Part shown: in pieces, positions 41,793 to 52,116 of the stretch
How the letters are laid out: every line of letters begins with the position of its first letter
Position numbering within the stretch: the stretch's first letter is position 1
Source: Limnobacter humi
GTDB lineage: Bacteria > Pseudomonadota > Gammaproteobacteria > Burkholderiales > Burkholderiaceae_B
DNA length: 64,000 nucleotides
Reading direction: 5' to 3'
Assembly (NCBI RefSeq): GCF_024518835.1
Contig: NZ_JANIGO010000002.1
Coordinates: 687,522-751,521, forward strand
Made by a program: the position numbers and the translations under genes
Notes under the pieces: model-generated
Seen by the model: the letters and a program-made list of their open reading frames with translations, nothing else
What the model was told of the DNA's origin: nothing
Databases searched by the model: none

Positions 41793-43416
41793 GAATCACG
41801 CTTTGGCAGTCCATCGAGTTCACATTCACGGTAACCTGGTTCACGCCAATGCCCAAAACCTGCAGCAGCGTATCCAGAATGCCGCCCACCGTGGCCAGCA
41901 CAGGGCTCAGTGCGGCTTTCAATGCTGGTTGAAGTACCACCAGCAGGCCGTTGACCGTTGCTGTTAGCAAAGGGCCAACCACCGGCGCAACAATTTGTGG
42001 ATTCACATTCAAATTGCCCAAGAGATTGCCCAGCGACTGGCCACCACTCAGATTCACGGTTCGGGTAAACGGTGGAACACCATCAAAATCTGCCTCGGTA
42101 TTGTTTGGGCGTAAACTGGCCGACGCCCCCAGATTCACGCCCGTGGTCACAATGCCCAACAGCGTGACCGACAAAATTTGCGCAGGTGCACCACAAGTTA
42201 ATGCGCTGGTGGTGGTGTACAAATTGGACGCAGCACTGCCCACGCACAGGTCCAAAGCGGAGGGCAGAATGGTCATGCGCAGGCTGTTCTCCGCACGGGG
42301 GTAACGGCATTGCAGGTCATTGACTTCAGCAACTCCACCGGCCACACGCAACTGGGTTCGCATGTCCAGTGCACTCACCGACACCAAACCGATATTGATG
42401 TTCAACGGCTGCCGAATGCGGACATCGAGTGCAACCTGGGCGGTGCGGGCCTCTGCGATCGGGTTTTTGTTGGGCAACTTGCGGCCCATAAACACTTGCG
42501 GGGACTCCAGAATTCGCACACCCACGTCCAGGTTCAACACGCCAGACGTGATCGGTAAGGTGTAGTTCACGCCCTTCACTGAGCGCAACAAGGCCACCTG
42601 GGCCAACTCGCCCAAATTGACATTCAATGGGGTGTTGGTGCGCCCCGATAAATCAACGGCCAGCAGGTCGCCCACTTTCATGTTCACCGCATTCAGGGGC
42701 CCGCTGAGCAAATTCAAAATACCCTGGGCCTGGGTTTTGTCGGCGGCACTGCCATTGCCCACGCTCAAACCCTCATTCAAAATACTGAAAGCGCTCAATT
42801 GCAGGTTCAACAAATCGTTCAAGGTGGCCAAACCCAGCTTGGCTTGCAAATCCAGCAAATTGACGGCGATGTCACTGCCCAACAGTGCGCCCCACTGCGC
42901 CACGCTCAAATTGATGTTGCCACCGCCCAAGGCGGTCAGCAAACCATTCAACAAGGCCGATTGCTGGGTGTTCAGGTTCAACAGGTTGGAACCCACCGCC
43001 CCCACCACCGTGGGTGATGCAGTGGCCTCGGCGACCACTTGCAGGGTCTGCCCCACAAAAAACGGCAAAATGGACGAGGTGGTTCGCTTCAGGGTCACCC
43101 GCGCGGTGATTGAATTCTCGCAATTGCCAGTCACCGCGTTGTTCACAATGCATTCAATGGTTAATACATCGGTCGGTTTTGCGCCGTTTTCAGTGGCAAC
43201 TGTATTCGCATCGGGAAACGCCGGGCCGTCAGCCATTTGGCGAGCCGCTGTTAAAGCAGTAAGGTCTGCAATGCCCTGCAACTGGTTTTTTTCCCACACG
43301 TTGTAGCCCACCGCCAGCACGCCCAGCGCCCCCAGCGACATGGTCAACACCAGCGCAGTCAGGATGGTGTAAATACCAGCCTGCCGATGGTCAACACAGT
43401 AACGGTCAGGAGCCAT
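41782..43416 (-). CDS. tadG: TadG-like pilus-assembly/pseudopilin-associated protein
   Basis: 544 residues. N-terminal membrane segment (ILTALVLTMSLGALGVLAVGYNVWEKNQLQGIADLTALTAAR) is the TadG/DUF2134 signature; the rest is a large extracytoplasmic region with several cysteines. TadG and TadE are minor pseudopilins of Tad pili. Start at ATG 43416 (TTG 43425 is an alternative), overlapping the tadE stop by 11 bases. No other Tad genes (TadA/B/C, RcpA) occur nearby, so this pair may belong to a distant Tad locus. Confidence 0.78.
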   Translation of the reverse strand: MAPDRYCVDHRQAGIYTILTALVLTMSLGALGVLAVGYNVWEKNQLQGIADLTALTAARQMADGPAFPDANTVATENGAKPTDVLTIECIVNNAVTGNCENSITARVTLKRTTSSILPFFVGQTLQVVAEATASPTVVGAVGSNLLNLNTQQSALLNGLLTALGGGNINLSVAQWGALLGSDIAVNLLDLQAKLGLATLNDLLNLQLSAFSILNEGLSVGNGSAADKTQAQGILNLLSGPLNAVNMKVGDLLAVDLSGRTNTPLNVNLGELAQVALLRSVKGVNYTLPITSGVLNLDVGVRILESPQVFMGRKLPNKNPIAEARTAQVALDVRIRQPLNINIGLVSVSALDMRTQLRVAGGVAEVNDLQCRYPRAENSLRMTILPSALDLCVGSAASNLYTTTSALTCGAPAQILSVTLLGIVTTGVNLGASASLRPNNTEADFDGVPPFTRTVNLSGGQSLGNLLGNLNVNPQIVAPVVGPLLTATVNGLLVVLQPALKAALSPVLATVGGILDTLLQVLGIGVNQVTVNVNSMDCQSVILSR

Positions 43417-43873
43417 CAGGTTCAACGCGGGTGGTGGCCTGGGCGGTCAAACTGCTAGGCAAAGGAAGAAAGGCGTAGTTGGACACCAAGGGATTGGTTT
43501 TGTAATTCGGATAGGTCAAGGTGAGCCGCAAGCAAACAGAGTCACCGCAGGCAAACGGCGTGACTGTTTTCTGAACCTGGTTTTTGAAGTCGCCCACGTA
43601 ACTGGGCAAAGCGGAGGTCAGCGATTGCATGGCTGCGGTTTCATAATCGGCCTGACTATACCCACTGCGGTACACCGTGGCTTGCCGCGCAGCCTCATTG
43701 GCTGCATTGCTCATCACGATCATGGCACCAAACATGATGGTGTATTCAACAATCCCAAAGACCACCAACAACAAAATGGGCAAGGTCAACGCCATCTCCA
43801 CCAGCAATGCACCCGCCTGCCGGCCAGCGCGCTGCAGCGTTTTGCGTTGAAATGCCTGAATGTGGGTAACCAT
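43406..43873 (-). CDS. tadE: TadE-like pseudopilin
   Basis: 155 residues: basic N-terminus, then RQAGALLVEMALTLPILLLVVFGIVEYTIMFGAMIVMSNAANEAAR, the TadE signature, including the Glu and hydrophobic helix, followed by a short exported domain with two cysteines. I use ATG 43873 (GGGG site 5 bases upstream); ATG 43894 is possible, but the ORF's first start at 43972 adds a cysteine-containing lead that does not fit. Operon with tadG. Confidence 0.8.
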   Translation of the reverse strand: MVTHIQAFQRKTLQRAGRQAGALLVEMALTLPILLLVVFGIVEYTIMFGAMIVMSNAANEAARQATVYRSGYSQADYETAAMQSLTSALPSYVGDFKNQVQKTVTPFACGDSVCLRLTLTYPNYKTNPLVSNYAFLPLPSSLTAQATTRVEPDGS

Positions 43874-44003
43874 GTGAGCCCCGCCGACGGTCATGTTGCC
43901 TACTGTCCATGTTAACTGCGGGTTTGACAGGCAATCCCCCGAATTGCACGCAATTGTAGTCACTATTGGCATTTTTGTCAGCGTTTTACTGACAGCCGGC
44001 CCA

Positions 44004-44036
44004 TAAAAAAACCCCGGCCATGGCGTGCCGGGGTTT
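44004..44036 (-). terminator. intrinsic terminator of the 44073-44639 gene
   Basis: On the minus strand AAACCCCGGC (44027-44036) pairs with GCCGGGGTTT (44009-44018), then seven T residues (44004-44011 complement). Placed 37 bases after the stop. Confidence 0.85.
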
Positions 44037-44072
44037 GATCAGCAAACCGACGAACTGTCGGCAAGCCAAGGC

Positions 44073-44639
44073 TTAGTCGTCGTCGCGACCGCCGCGACCA
44101 TGGCCACGGCCATGACCTCGCCCTTCGTGCTTATCCTCTTTCCAACCACCGCCGCGGCGGTCGTCCCAGTCATGGCGTCCGTCCCAACGGTCATCCCGAC
44201 GGTCGTCACGGCGACCATCCCGATAGCCATCCCGGTAAGCTTCCCGGCGTTCATAGCGCACCGGCTCCCGGTACACCCAGCGGTTGTTGATGTAGCCATT
44301 GTTCCAGCCGTCATAATCATGGGAGCGCACAAAATACACCGGGCGACCACAAGCGCCGTAGCGGTAACAGTGTTTGTCCCAGTGTTTCAGATGGCCCGGT
44401 GGCACATGCAAATACAGCGGCTGAACGTACCCAACCGGTTGCGCGATGATCAACGGCTGCGCATACACCAGCTCGGGATAGCGTTGGTTGGTGATGTTGA
44501 CCCTGCCGTACACGCCAGGGGCCACAATGCCATCAATACCGATGGAAATACCCAGGTCCCCAGCCTGTGCCGGAACCACCGCGAAACCGGCAGCGCCCAA
44601 GGCTGCTGCAAAAAACCATTTCACGATTCGCAATTTCAT
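44073..44639 (-). CDS. exported protein with an Arg/Asp/Gly-rich tail
   Basis: 188 residues with signal peptide (cleavage near AQA-GDL), a central part rich in Tyr and Pro (YVQPLYLHVPPGHLKHW, CYRYGACGRPVYFV) and a striking C-terminal stretch of about 60 residues made of Arg, Asp and Gly (RRDDRRDDRWDGRHDW, later GHGRGHGRGG). The central block resembles the GlyGly/YXWGR-type envelope proteins of Proteobacteria. Start at ATG 44639 behind AGGAG; the 373-aa extension to 45194 is not credible. Function unknown; a polyampholyte tail could interact with nucleic acid, polysaccharide or metals. Confidence 0.75.
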   Translation of the reverse strand: MKLRIVKWFFAAALGAAGFAVVPAQAGDLGISIGIDGIVAPGVYGRVNITNQRYPELVYAQPLIIAQPVGYVQPLYLHVPPGHLKHWDKHCYRYGACGRPVYFVRSHDYDGWNNGYINNRWVYREPVRYERREAYRDGYRDGRRDDRRDDRWDGRHDWDDRRGGGWKEDKHEGRGHGRGHGRGGRDDD

Positions 44640-44735
44640 GCTCAACTCCTGTGACGAGATGTCAACAAAAACGCATCGACCGGCGTTTGGTTGACTCCGT
44701 AACAACCCGACCTTCGCGTCAACAAGGAGATAACA

Positions 44736-45116
44736 ATGAAAAAGGCAATTCGCGCCACATCCCTGGCTGTTCTGCTCAGTTTCGGAACTACTTTTATCGC
44801 TGGGCCTGCCATGGCTGCCATGGTCGGCACCGAGGAGGCGGTGGTTGCTCACCAAAACCGGGACGAGCTGAAAAAGTTTTTTGACCGGGAAGACATCGCC
44901 AAAGCCTTGCAAGCCCACGGTGTGACCGCGGACATGGCCAAAGCCCGTGTAGACGCCATGACCGATGAAGAAGCCCAGAAGCTGGCGGCCCACATCGACA
45001 ACGCCCCGGCAGGTGCCGGTATTGTTGGTACACTGTTTGCCGTGTTCATTATTCTGTTGGTGACCGACATCCTCGGCTTGACCAAGGTATTCCCGTTCAC
45101 CCGCTCTGTTCGATGA
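44736..45116 (+). CDS. PA2779-family protein
   Basis: 126 residues, signal peptide (cleavage near AMA-AMV), a conserved helical middle (REDIAKALQAHGVTADMAKARVDAMTDEEAQKLAAHID) and a C-terminal membrane segment (GIVGTLFAVFIILLVTDILGLTKVFPF). This is the PA2779 family, always coupled to a PA2778-type peptidase; its stop overlaps that gene by 4 bases (ATGA). Biological role unknown. AAGGAG site. Confidence 0.9.
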   Translation: MKKAIRATSLAVLLSFGTTFIAGPAMAAMVGTEEAVVAHQNRDELKKFFDREDIAKALQAHGVTADMAKARVDAMTDEEAQKLAAHIDNAPAGAGIVGTLFAVFIILLVTDILGLTKVFPFTRSVR

Positions 45117-46081
45117 AATTGCATCACCACAATCGGCAGGCAAACCCTTCGGGGTTTGTCCGCCACTGTCGCATTCTGATATTGGCCACCTCACTGGCGC
45201 TGGGTGCCTGCTCTATTCTGCCCACAGTGCCGGATGATGTAAAAGCAGTCACCGCCCATCAGCAGCCCGTCGAACTTAAGGACGTGCCCTTCTTTTCCCA
45301 GGAAGACTACTATTGCGGCCCGTCTTCGTTGGCGATGGCACTGAACTATCAGGGCGCAAAGACCACACCCGATCAACAAGCCAAACTGGTGTACGTGCCA
45401 GACCGCAAAGGAAGCTTGCAGGTTGAAATGCTGGCTGCCCCTCGCACCCAGGGTTACCTCGGCTATGAAGTGGAACCTAACGCGCAGGCTCTGTTCAAGG
45501 CGCTCAACGAAAATCAACCTGTGGTTGTACTGCTCAACCTCTCGCTACAAATTGCGCCGATGTGGCATTACGCCGTGGTGGTGGGCTATGACCCCAAAAC
45601 CGATGTGGTGGTGCTTCGGTCTGGCAAAAAAGAGCGGGATGAAATACCCCTGGCCACTTTCCTGAAACTGTGGGAACGCAGCAAAAACTGGGGCTTTGTC
45701 GTGCTCAAGCCATCGGCCAAAGTACCGGAATTTGCCACAGCGCAAGGGTACTTGAATGCGGCTGTTGCGCTGGAACGCTCGGATTCCAAAGGGGCATTGA
45801 AAGCCTATCAACAAGGCATGGAGCGTTGGCCCAGTGAACCCTGGTTTTATTTCGCAGCAGGCAATATTCAAGCCGGTAACAAGCAATTCAAAGACGCGGA
45901 GACCAATTACAGCAAGGCAGTGTCGCTTTACCCGGACATGGCCGATGCCTGGAATAATCTGGCTGAAGTACTGATCGAACTGGGCAAGATAAGCGAAGCC
46001 CGCGCAGCGGTGAACAAAGCCATTTCGCTAGGTGGGCCTCGTTTGGCCGCCTACCGGGACACCGCCCGAAAACTGGATTAA
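45113..46081 (+). CDS. PA2778-family cysteine peptidase with TPR repeats
   Basis: 322-residue lipoprotein (lipobox LGAC). C39-like papain-fold peptidase domain: QEDYYCGPSSLAMAL (catalytic Cys) and MWHYAVVVGYD (catalytic His), then a region of about three TPR-type repeats (YSKAVSLYPDMADAWNNLAEVLIELGKISEARAAV). The pair with PA2779 is conserved in Proteobacteria but its substrate is unknown; the C39-like fold suggests processing of a secreted peptide. Confidence 0.9.
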   Translation: MKLHHHNRQANPSGFVRHCRILILATSLALGACSILPTVPDDVKAVTAHQQPVELKDVPFFSQEDYYCGPSSLAMALNYQGAKTTPDQQAKLVYVPDRKGSLQVEMLAAPRTQGYLGYEVEPNAQALFKALNENQPVVVLLNLSLQIAPMWHYAVVVGYDPKTDVVVLRSGKKERDEIPLATFLKLWERSKNWGFVVLKPSAKVPEFATAQGYLNAAVALERSDSKGALKAYQQGMERWPSEPWFYFAAGNIQAGNKQFKDAETNYSKAVSLYPDMADAWNNLAEVLIELGKISEARAAVNKAISLGGPRLAAYRDTARKLD

Positions 46082-46084
46082 ACC

Positions 46085-46357
46085 ATGGCCGCCTGGATGG
46101 ACATGGCACTGGGTTACTTGGCGGCCTGCCTGACCACTGGCGCCTTCGTGCCCCAGGTGTGGTATTGCTGGAAAACCCGTGACACCCGCAGCATTTCACT
46201 GGGAATGTACAGCCTGTTTTGTACGGGCGTGTTGTTGTGGCTGGTGTACGGTGTGCGGGTGGAACAGTGGCCGGTGGTGGCGGCCAACGCCATCACCCTG
46301 GCATTGGCCAGTTCCATTCTGTGGTTGAAAGTCCGAGAAAGGCAACGCGATCGATGA
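46085..46357 (+). CDS. SemiSWEET-family sugar transporter
   Basis: 90 residues, three transmembrane helices, with the PQ-loop motif FVPQVWYCWKTRDTRSISLGMY and a second Pro/Asn pattern near VAANAITLALASS. SemiSWEETs dimerise to make a sugar uniporter. Four bases after the PA2778-type gene; its stop overlaps the next start (ATGA). Confidence 0.87.
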   Translation: MAAWMDMALGYLAACLTTGAFVPQVWYCWKTRDTRSISLGMYSLFCTGVLLWLVYGVRVEQWPVVAANAITLALASSILWLKVRERQRDR

Positions 46358-47076
46358 AAGCCATCGTCACTGGCCACAGCCGCGGGCTTGGCAAGGCCAT
46401 TTGCCTCGAACTGCTTAACCAAGGCATTCCGGTGCTGGGCTTGGCGCGAACCGTTCCCGATAGCCCCGTGCACCCTTTGTTAACCGACGTTGCACTGGAC
46501 CTGTCGGATACTCCTGCCTTGCTGGACTGGATCGACAGCCAAGCTTTGCGCCAATACATGGCGGGCGCGCCAGCAGTGGTGCTGATCAACAATGCAGGTG
46601 TGGTGGAGCCGATTGGCCCTTTGCACCGCCAAAACCCCGCTTCGATCGCACGCGCAGTCCAATTGAACATCACGGCGGTGCTCGCCCTTAGCGCCGCTTG
46701 TGTACAGCAACGCGATGGCGGTCAGCCACTGCGCATTGTGCATGTGTCCAGCGGTGCTGCGCGCAACCCTTACCCGGGCTGGAGTGTGTATTGCGCCACC
46801 AAAGCGGCGTTGGACATGCATGCGCAAGCGGTGGCTGCAGACCAAATCCAGGGCCTTCGCATTTGCAGTCTGGCACCCGGCGTGATTGACACCGACATGC
46901 AAGGTGAAATCCGCGCCAGCAACCCGGACGACTTCCCCAACTTGGCGCGTTTCAAAGCCTTGAAAGCGCAAAACCAGCTTCAAACCCCTCAAGACTGTGC
47001 CGAAACATTGATTCACTATGTTTTGGGCCATCGGTTTGGCGAGCTGGCTGTGGCTGACCTTCGTCAGATCGGCTAA
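46354..47076 (+). CDS. short-chain dehydrogenase/reductase
   Basis: 240-residue NAD(P)-dependent SDR. Cofactor motif VTGHSRGLGKAI (TGxxxGxG variant), INNAGV, catalytic Ser-Tyr-Lys in VHVSSGAARNPYPGWSVYCATKAA, ending LAPGVIDTDM. Start ATG 46354 overlaps the SemiSWEET stop. Resembles sepiapterin-reductase/YwfD-like SDRs; substrate unknown. Confidence 0.9.
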   Translation: MKAIVTGHSRGLGKAICLELLNQGIPVLGLARTVPDSPVHPLLTDVALDLSDTPALLDWIDSQALRQYMAGAPAVVLINNAGVVEPIGPLHRQNPASIARAVQLNITAVLALSAACVQQRDGGQPLRIVHVSSGAARNPYPGWSVYCATKAALDMHAQAVAADQIQGLRICSLAPGVIDTDMQGEIRASNPDDFPNLARFKALKAQNQLQTPQDCAETLIHYVLGHRFGELAVADLRQIG

Positions 47077-47125
47077 CTCAATATCCGTGATTACCCGAAT
47101 TTGACTGATGCAGCGCATCATGAAA

Positions 47126-47141
47126 GAATGAACGTTCATTC
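47126..47141 (+). promoter_or_regulatory. palindromic TetR operator upstream of the RND operon
   Basis: GAATGAACGTTCATTC is a perfect 16-base palindrome, 30 bases upstream of the membrane-fusion gene and followed by the weakly T-rich leader. Half-site GAATGAAC-type palindromes are the usual recognition sequences of TetR repressors of efflux pumps, and a TetR gene ends this operon. Confidence 0.75.
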
Positions 47142-47170
47142 AGTTTTTCAAATTCACCGAGGTAGTACCC

Positions 47171-48325
47171 ATGTTGACCGCATCCAGAACTGCAACAGCC
47201 CTGGCTGTATTGGCAACCGTCAGTGTCGTGGCCCTGTCCGGTTGCGGCAAAAAAGAGGTGGCCAACGCAGCCACGGCACCCAACCTGCCCAAGGTTGCGG
47301 TGGTAAAAGTTGAGGCCGCGCCCACATCCCTGTTCACCGAATTGCCTGGCCGCACCAGCCCCTATCTCATCGCCGAGGTACGACCACAGGTCACCGGTAT
47401 TCTCAAAACCCGTCAGTTCACCGAGGGTGCAGATGTGAAAGCCGGCACCTCGCTGTACCAAATTGACGCCTCCACTTACCAAGCGGCCTACAACAGCGCC
47501 AAGGCTGCACTGGCCAAGGCCGAAGCCAACCTGGTGAGTGCTGATGTACGCAATACCCGCTTTCAAGACCTGGCCAAACAAAACGCAGTCAGCCAGCAGG
47601 AGCGGGACGACGCCTTTGCCACATTGAAACAGGCACAGGCCGATGTGCAATCCGCCAAGGCCGCCGTGCAGGCGGCAGAAATCAACCTGGGCTACACCCA
47701 GGTGCGTGCGCCCATTTCAGGCCGAATTGGTCGTTCCAATGTGACCGCGGGTGCCTTGGTTCAACAAGGCCAAGCCCAGGCGCTGTCCACCATTCAGCAG
47801 CTGGACCCCATTTATGTCGACCTTACCCAATCCACCACTGAACTGCTTCAACTCAAACGAGACCTGGCCAGTGGTGTGCTCAAAAATGCCGGCAAGGATG
47901 CCGCCAAAGTGAAACTGATGCTGGAAGACGGCTCTGAATATGCCCAAGAGGGCAAGCTGCAGTTCTCGGAAGCCACCGTCGACCCCAACACCGGCACAGT
48001 GACGCTGCGGGCTGTGTTCCCCAACCCCAACAAGCAACTGCTGCCCGGCATGTACGTTCGCGCCGTGTTGCAGGAAGGTGTGCGCCAGAATGCCATCCTG
48101 GTGCCGCAAAAAGGTATCGCGCGTGACAACACCGGCGCTGCTGTGGCCTATGTGCTGGGTGAAGGCAATGTGGTGGAAAAGCGCAAGGTGGTGACCGAAC
48201 GTGCCATTGGCGACAAATGGCTGGTGGCAGACGGCTTGAAAGACGGCGACCGCCTGGTGGTGGAAGGCATCCAGAAAATCAAACCAGGCCAACCCGCTGA
48301 GATTATTCAGCCTGCCGGCAAATAA
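47171..48325 (+). CDS. RND efflux periplasmic adaptor lipoprotein (AcrA/MexA-like)
   Basis: 384 residues: lipoprotein signal ending LSGCGKKE, then the MFP order of barrel-sandwich, alpha-hairpin, lipoyl and beta-barrel domains ([22 protein letters not shown], helical hairpin at about 100-160, [37 protein letters not shown]). Bridges the inner-membrane pump to an outer-membrane channel. First gene of a three-gene operon with the pump and a TetR gene. Confidence 0.95.
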   Translation: MLTASRTATALAVLATVSVVALSGCGKKEVANAATAPNLPKVAVVKVEAAPTSLFTELPGRTSPYLIAEVRPQVTGILKTRQFTEGADVKAGTSLYQIDASTYQAAYNSAKAALAKAEANLVSADVRNTRFQDLAKQNAVSQQERDDAFATLKQAQADVQSAKAAVQAAEINLGYTQVRAPISGRIGRSNVTAGALVQQGQAQALSTIQQLDPIYVDLTQSTTELLQLKRDLASGVLKNAGKDAAKVKLMLEDGSEYAQEGKLQFSEATVDPNTGTVTLRAVFPNPNKQLLPGMYVRAVLQEGVRQNAILVPQKGIARDNTGAAVAYVLGEGNVVEKRKVVTERAIGDKWLVADGLKDGDRLVVEGIQKIKPGQPAEIIQPAGK

Positions 48326-48396
48326 GCCCGATTCACCGCAATGTCGAAGCAGGCTCATCACATGAGCCTGCCCAAAGAATTCGCAGGAGCAGTTCC

Positions 48397-51300
48397 ATGT
48401 CACGGTTTTTCATCGACCGCCCGATTTTTGCCTGGGTCATTTCGATTGTCATCATGTTGGCCGGTGTGCTGGCCATTTTCAAGCTGCCGATTGCGCAGTA
48501 CCCGTCCATCGCCCCACCGGCAGTGACCATTCAAGCCACCTACCCTGGTGCCTCTGCCAAAACCCTGCAAGACTCGGTCACCCAGGTGATTGAACAACGC
48601 ATGACGGGCCTGGATGGCTTGCGCTACATGAAGTCCACCAGCGACTCGACTGGCAGCTTGCGCCTTGAACTGACTTTTGATGCCGGCACCAACCCCGACA
48701 TTGCCCAGGTGCAAGTGCAAAACAAACTGGCTTTGGCCATCCCGGTGCTGCCGCAAGATGTGCAGCGCCAGGGCGTGCGCGTGACCAAAAGTGCGGCCGG
48801 TTACCTGCTGGTGATCTCATTCACCTCCACGGACCCCAAACTGGACTCCACTGACATTGCCGACTTCATTTCGTCGAATATTCAGGATGCCATGTCGCGC
48901 GTAACGGGCGTGGGCGAAACCCAGGTGTTTGGGGGCTCGTATGCCATGCGTATTTGGCTTGACCCCAACAAAATGAACCAGTTCAAGCTCACCACCACCG
49001 ACATCAAAAACGCCATTCGCGCACAAAATGCGCAGGTGTCAGCCGGTGAACTGGGCGCGTTGCCGGCGGTGAAAGGCTCGTCACTGAATGCCACTATCAC
49101 AGCGCAAAGCCTGCTGCAAAGCCCTGAAGAGTTCGAGAATATTGTGCTGAAATCGGCCGACGATGGCGGTGTGGTGCGCATCAAGGACGTGGCCCGGGTC
49201 ACCATTGGCAGCGACAACTACGGCTTTTCGCCGCGCTACAACGGCAAACCAGCGTCCGGTATTGGCATTCGATTGGCCTCGGGTGCCAACGCGCTGGACA
49301 CCGCCGATGCCGTGCAGCGTGAAATGGAGCGCCTCACTCCCCTGCTGCCGGAAGGCATGAGCTGGACAGTGGCCTACGACACCACACCCTTTGTGAAGCT
49401 GTCCATTGAAGGGGTGATCCACACCCTGATTGAAGCGATTGTGCTGGTGTTCTTTGTGATGTTGCTGTTTCTGCAAAACTTCCGCGCCACGTTGATTCCG
49501 ACCATTGCGGTGCCCATTGTTTTGCTGGGCACATTTGCCGTGCTGGCAGCCTTCGGATTTTCCATCAACACCCTGACCATGTTTGCCATGGTACTGGCCA
49601 TTGGCTTGTTGGTGGACGATGCGATTGTGGTCGTCGAAAACGTGGAACGGGTGATGGCCGAGGAACACTTGTCGCCGCTGGAAGCGACGCGAAAATCCAT
49701 GGACCAGATCACGCCCGCGCTGGTGGGCATTGGCCTGGTGCTGTCTGCCGTGTTTATTCCCATGGCTTTCTTCCCCGGTTCTGCTGGAGTGATCTACAAA
49801 CAGTTCTCCATCACCATTGTGGCGGCCATGGCATTGTCGGTGATTGTGGCGCTGGTGCTTACCCCGGCGTTGTGCGCCACCTTGCTGAAACCGCACAACC
49901 CCAACCACGCACCCAAGGGCTTTTTTGGCTGGTTTAACCGCACCTTCGACCGTGGCAATGCCAAGTATCAAGGTGTGGTGGCCCGCATCCTGAAACGCTC
50001 AGGCCGATTCATGGCCGTATACGCTGCGCTGGTGTTGGTGATGGTGTTCATGTTCACCAAGCTGCCCACCTCCTTCCTGCCCGACGAAGACCAAGGCGTG
50101 TTCTTCACGCAGGTGCAGTTGCCGTCTGGTGCCACGCAGGAGCAAACCCTGAATGTGCTGCGCAAAATGGAAAAGCACTTTCTGGAAACTGAGAAGGATG
50201 CAGTGAAGTCCTTGTTCACCGTGGCGGGTTTCAGCTTCTCCGGCACCGGTCAAAACTCAGGCCTGGGCTTTGTGCGCTTGAAGCCTTGGGATGAGCGCCC
50301 GGGCGAACAAAGCGAAGCCAAAACTGTGGTGGCCCGCGCCATGAAAACCTTCTCGCAATGGCCCGAGGCCGTGGCACTGGCTTTTGCCCCACCCCCCATT
50401 CGCGAGCTGGGCAATGCCACCGGTTTTGACGTGTTTATCCAGGACCGGGGTGGCGTGGGCCGTGAAACCCTGCTGGCAGCGCGTGACCAATTGCTGGCTG
50501 CTGCTGCCAAAAACCCGGTGCTGGTGGCGGTGCGGCCCAATGCGCCGGCAGACACCTCGCAATATGAACTGGACATTGACATCGCCAAGGCCGGCGCCCT
50601 GGGCGTGAACATGGCCGAGGTGAACGACACCCTGAGCACCGCTTGGGGCGGCACCTATGTCAACGACTTCCTGGACCGTGGCCGGGTGAAAAAAGTCTAC
50701 GTGCAAGGCGATGCCCCCTTCCGCATGCTGCCCGAAGACTTGAACAAGTGGTATGTGCGAAACGTGCGTGGCGAGATGGTGCCTTTTGCCAACTTTGCCA
50801 GCGCGAAATGGACCACCGGTGCCCCGCGCCTGGAACGCTACAACGGCCTGCCCGCTGTGGAAGTGCTGGGTCAGGCTGCACCGGGACGCAGCACGGGCGA
50901 TGCCTTGCAAGCCATTGAAGACATTGCCAAGGACTTGCCGCCCGGCGTGGGCATTGAATGGACAGGGTTGTCCTACGAAGAAAAGCGGTCTGGCTCGCAA
51001 GCACCGTTGCTGTATGCATTGTCGCTGCTGGTGGTGTTTCTGTGTTTGGCAGCGCTGTACGAAAGTTGGTCCATTCCGTTTGCGGTGATGCTGGTGGTAC
51101 CGCTGGGCGTGGTGGGCGCATTGTTGGCAGCGGGTGGCCGGGGATTGGCGAACGACGTGTACTTCCAGGTGGCTTTGCTGACCACGGTGGGTTTGTCTGC
51201 CAAAAACGCGATTCTGATTGTGGAATTTGCCAAGGAGTTGGTGGAAGGCGGCAAAGAACTGTACGAAGCCACGCTGGAAGCGGTGCGCATGCGCTTGCGC

Positions 51301-51510
51301 CCCATTCTCATGACGTCGCTGGCCTTTGGCTTGGGTGTTGTACCGCTGGCCGTGTCCACCGGTGCAGGCTCGGGCAGTCAACACGCCATCGGCACCGGCG
51401 TGTTGGGTGGCACCATTTCTGCCACTGCATTGGGTATTTTCTTTGTACCCATGTTTTTTGTACTGGTGCGCAGCAAGTTCAGCAAGCCCAAGGAGGTTGC
51501 ACAGCCATGA
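48397..51510 (+). CDS. RND multidrug efflux pump inner-membrane transporter (AcrB/MexB-like)
   Basis: 1037 residues, standard length for HAE1-family pumps. N-terminal [23 protein letters not shown], the proton-relay double Asp in TM4 ([18 protein letters not shown]), the repeat of 12 membrane segments and two large periplasmic loops are recognisable, as are the ending helices ([25 protein letters not shown]). Exports hydrophobic drugs and detergents. ATG 48397 with AGGAG; the stop overlaps the TetR gene by 4 bases. Confidence 0.97.
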   Translation: MSRFFIDRPIFAWVISIVIMLAGVLAIFKLPIAQYPSIAPPAVTIQATYPGASAKTLQDSVTQVIEQRMTGLDGLRYMKSTSDSTGSLRLELTFDAGTNPDIAQVQVQNKLALAIPVLPQDVQRQGVRVTKSAAGYLLVISFTSTDPKLDSTDIADFISSNIQDAMSRVTGVGETQVFGGSYAMRIWLDPNKMNQFKLTTTDIKNAIRAQNAQVSAGELGALPAVKGSSLNATITAQSLLQSPEEFENIVLKSADDGGVVRIKDVARVTIGSDNYGFSPRYNGKPASGIGIRLASGANALDTADAVQREMERLTPLLPEGMSWTVAYDTTPFVKLSIEGVIHTLIEAIVLVFFVMLLFLQNFRATLIPTIAVPIVLLGTFAVLAAFGFSINTLTMFAMVLAIGLLVDDAIVVVENVERVMAEEHLSPLEATRKSMDQITPALVGIGLVLSAVFIPMAFFPGSAGVIYKQFSITIVAAMALSVIVALVLTPALCATLLKPHNPNHAPKGFFGWFNRTFDRGNAKYQGVVARILKRSGRFMAVYAALVLVMVFMFTKLPTSFLPDEDQGVFFTQVQLPSGATQEQTLNVLRKMEKHFLETEKDAVKSLFTVAGFSFSGTGQNSGLGFVRLKPWDERPGEQSEAKTVVARAMKTFSQWPEAVALAFAPPPIRELGNATGFDVFIQDRGGVGRETLLAARDQLLAAAAKNPVLVAVRPNAPADTSQYELDIDIAKAGALGVNMAEVNDTLSTAWGGTYVNDFLDRGRVKKVYVQGDAPFRMLPEDLNKWYVRNVRGEMVPFANFASAKWTTGAPRLERYNGLPAVEVLGQAAPGRSTGDALQAIEDIAKDLPPGVGIEWTGLSYEEKRSGSQAPLLYALSLLVVFLCLAALYESWSIPFAVMLVVPLGVVGALLAAGGRGLANDVYFQVALLTTVGLSAKNAILIVEFAKELVEGGKELYEATLEAVRMRLRPILMTSLAFGLGVVPLAVSTGAGSGSQHAIGTGVLGGTISATALGIFFVPMFFVLVRSKFSKPKEVAQP

Positions 51511-52109
51511 GTGCACAGTTGGATCGCAAAACCTCGGACAAAGCCGAACTGCGTCGGCAACAAATTCTGGATGCTGCTGCCGAGTGCTTCAAAAAGCGCG
51601 GCTTCCATGGCGCCAGCATGGCCGATATTTCAAAGTCATTCGGGATGAGCTGCGGGCACATCTACAACTACTTTGAAAGCAAGGAAGCCATTATTGAAGC
51701 CATGGTGGCTCGTGACCTGGAACACACACTGGACAGGCTGGCCACGCTGAGCGAGGAAAAAGACCTGCTGAAGGCCCTGCTGCTGCGCACCGACGAAGGT
51801 GTGCAGCGCCGCATGGTCAACAGCGGCATGGATGCCGAAATACTGGCAGAAGCCGGACGCAACCCCAAGGTGGCACAGACGGTGCAAGAGACCGACCGGG
51901 AAATTCGGGAACGCCTGGCCACCTTGGTGGAACATATTCACCACACAGCAGGCTCACCGATTGATCCCGATGCAGTGCGCGCCAAAACAACCCTGCTGAT
52001 GGCCATTTTTGATGGTTTGATGATTCGCGCCATTCGAGACCCGGAGGTGGTGAAACAAAACCTGGGCCCCACTGTGCGCTTGATGATCCAGAATTTGTTG
52101 GCGGGTTGA
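51507..52109 (+). CDS. TetR/AcrR-family regulator of the RND operon
   Basis: 200 residues with the HTH ([45 protein letters not shown]). Start ATG 51507 with an excellent AGGAGG site, overlapping the pump stop; the ORF reading from 50958 is not real. It is the third gene of the operon and most likely autoregulates it at the palindrome upstream of the adaptor gene. No outer-membrane factor gene follows. Confidence 0.93.
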   Translation: MSAQLDRKTSDKAELRRQQILDAAAECFKKRGFHGASMADISKSFGMSCGHIYNYFESKEAIIEAMVARDLEHTLDRLATLSEEKDLLKALLLRTDEGVQRRMVNSGMDAEILAEAGRNPKVAQTVQETDREIRERLATLVEHIHHTAGSPIDPDAVRAKTTLLMAIFDGLMIRAIRDPEVVKQNLGPTVRLMIQNLLAG

Positions 52110-52116
52110 CTGTCAA

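Noticed and set aside
50257-51516. 419-codon minus-strand ORF opposite the RND pump
   Set aside because: Antisense to conserved pump sequence, His- and Gln-rich and without any domain. Typical shadow of high-GC coding DNA.
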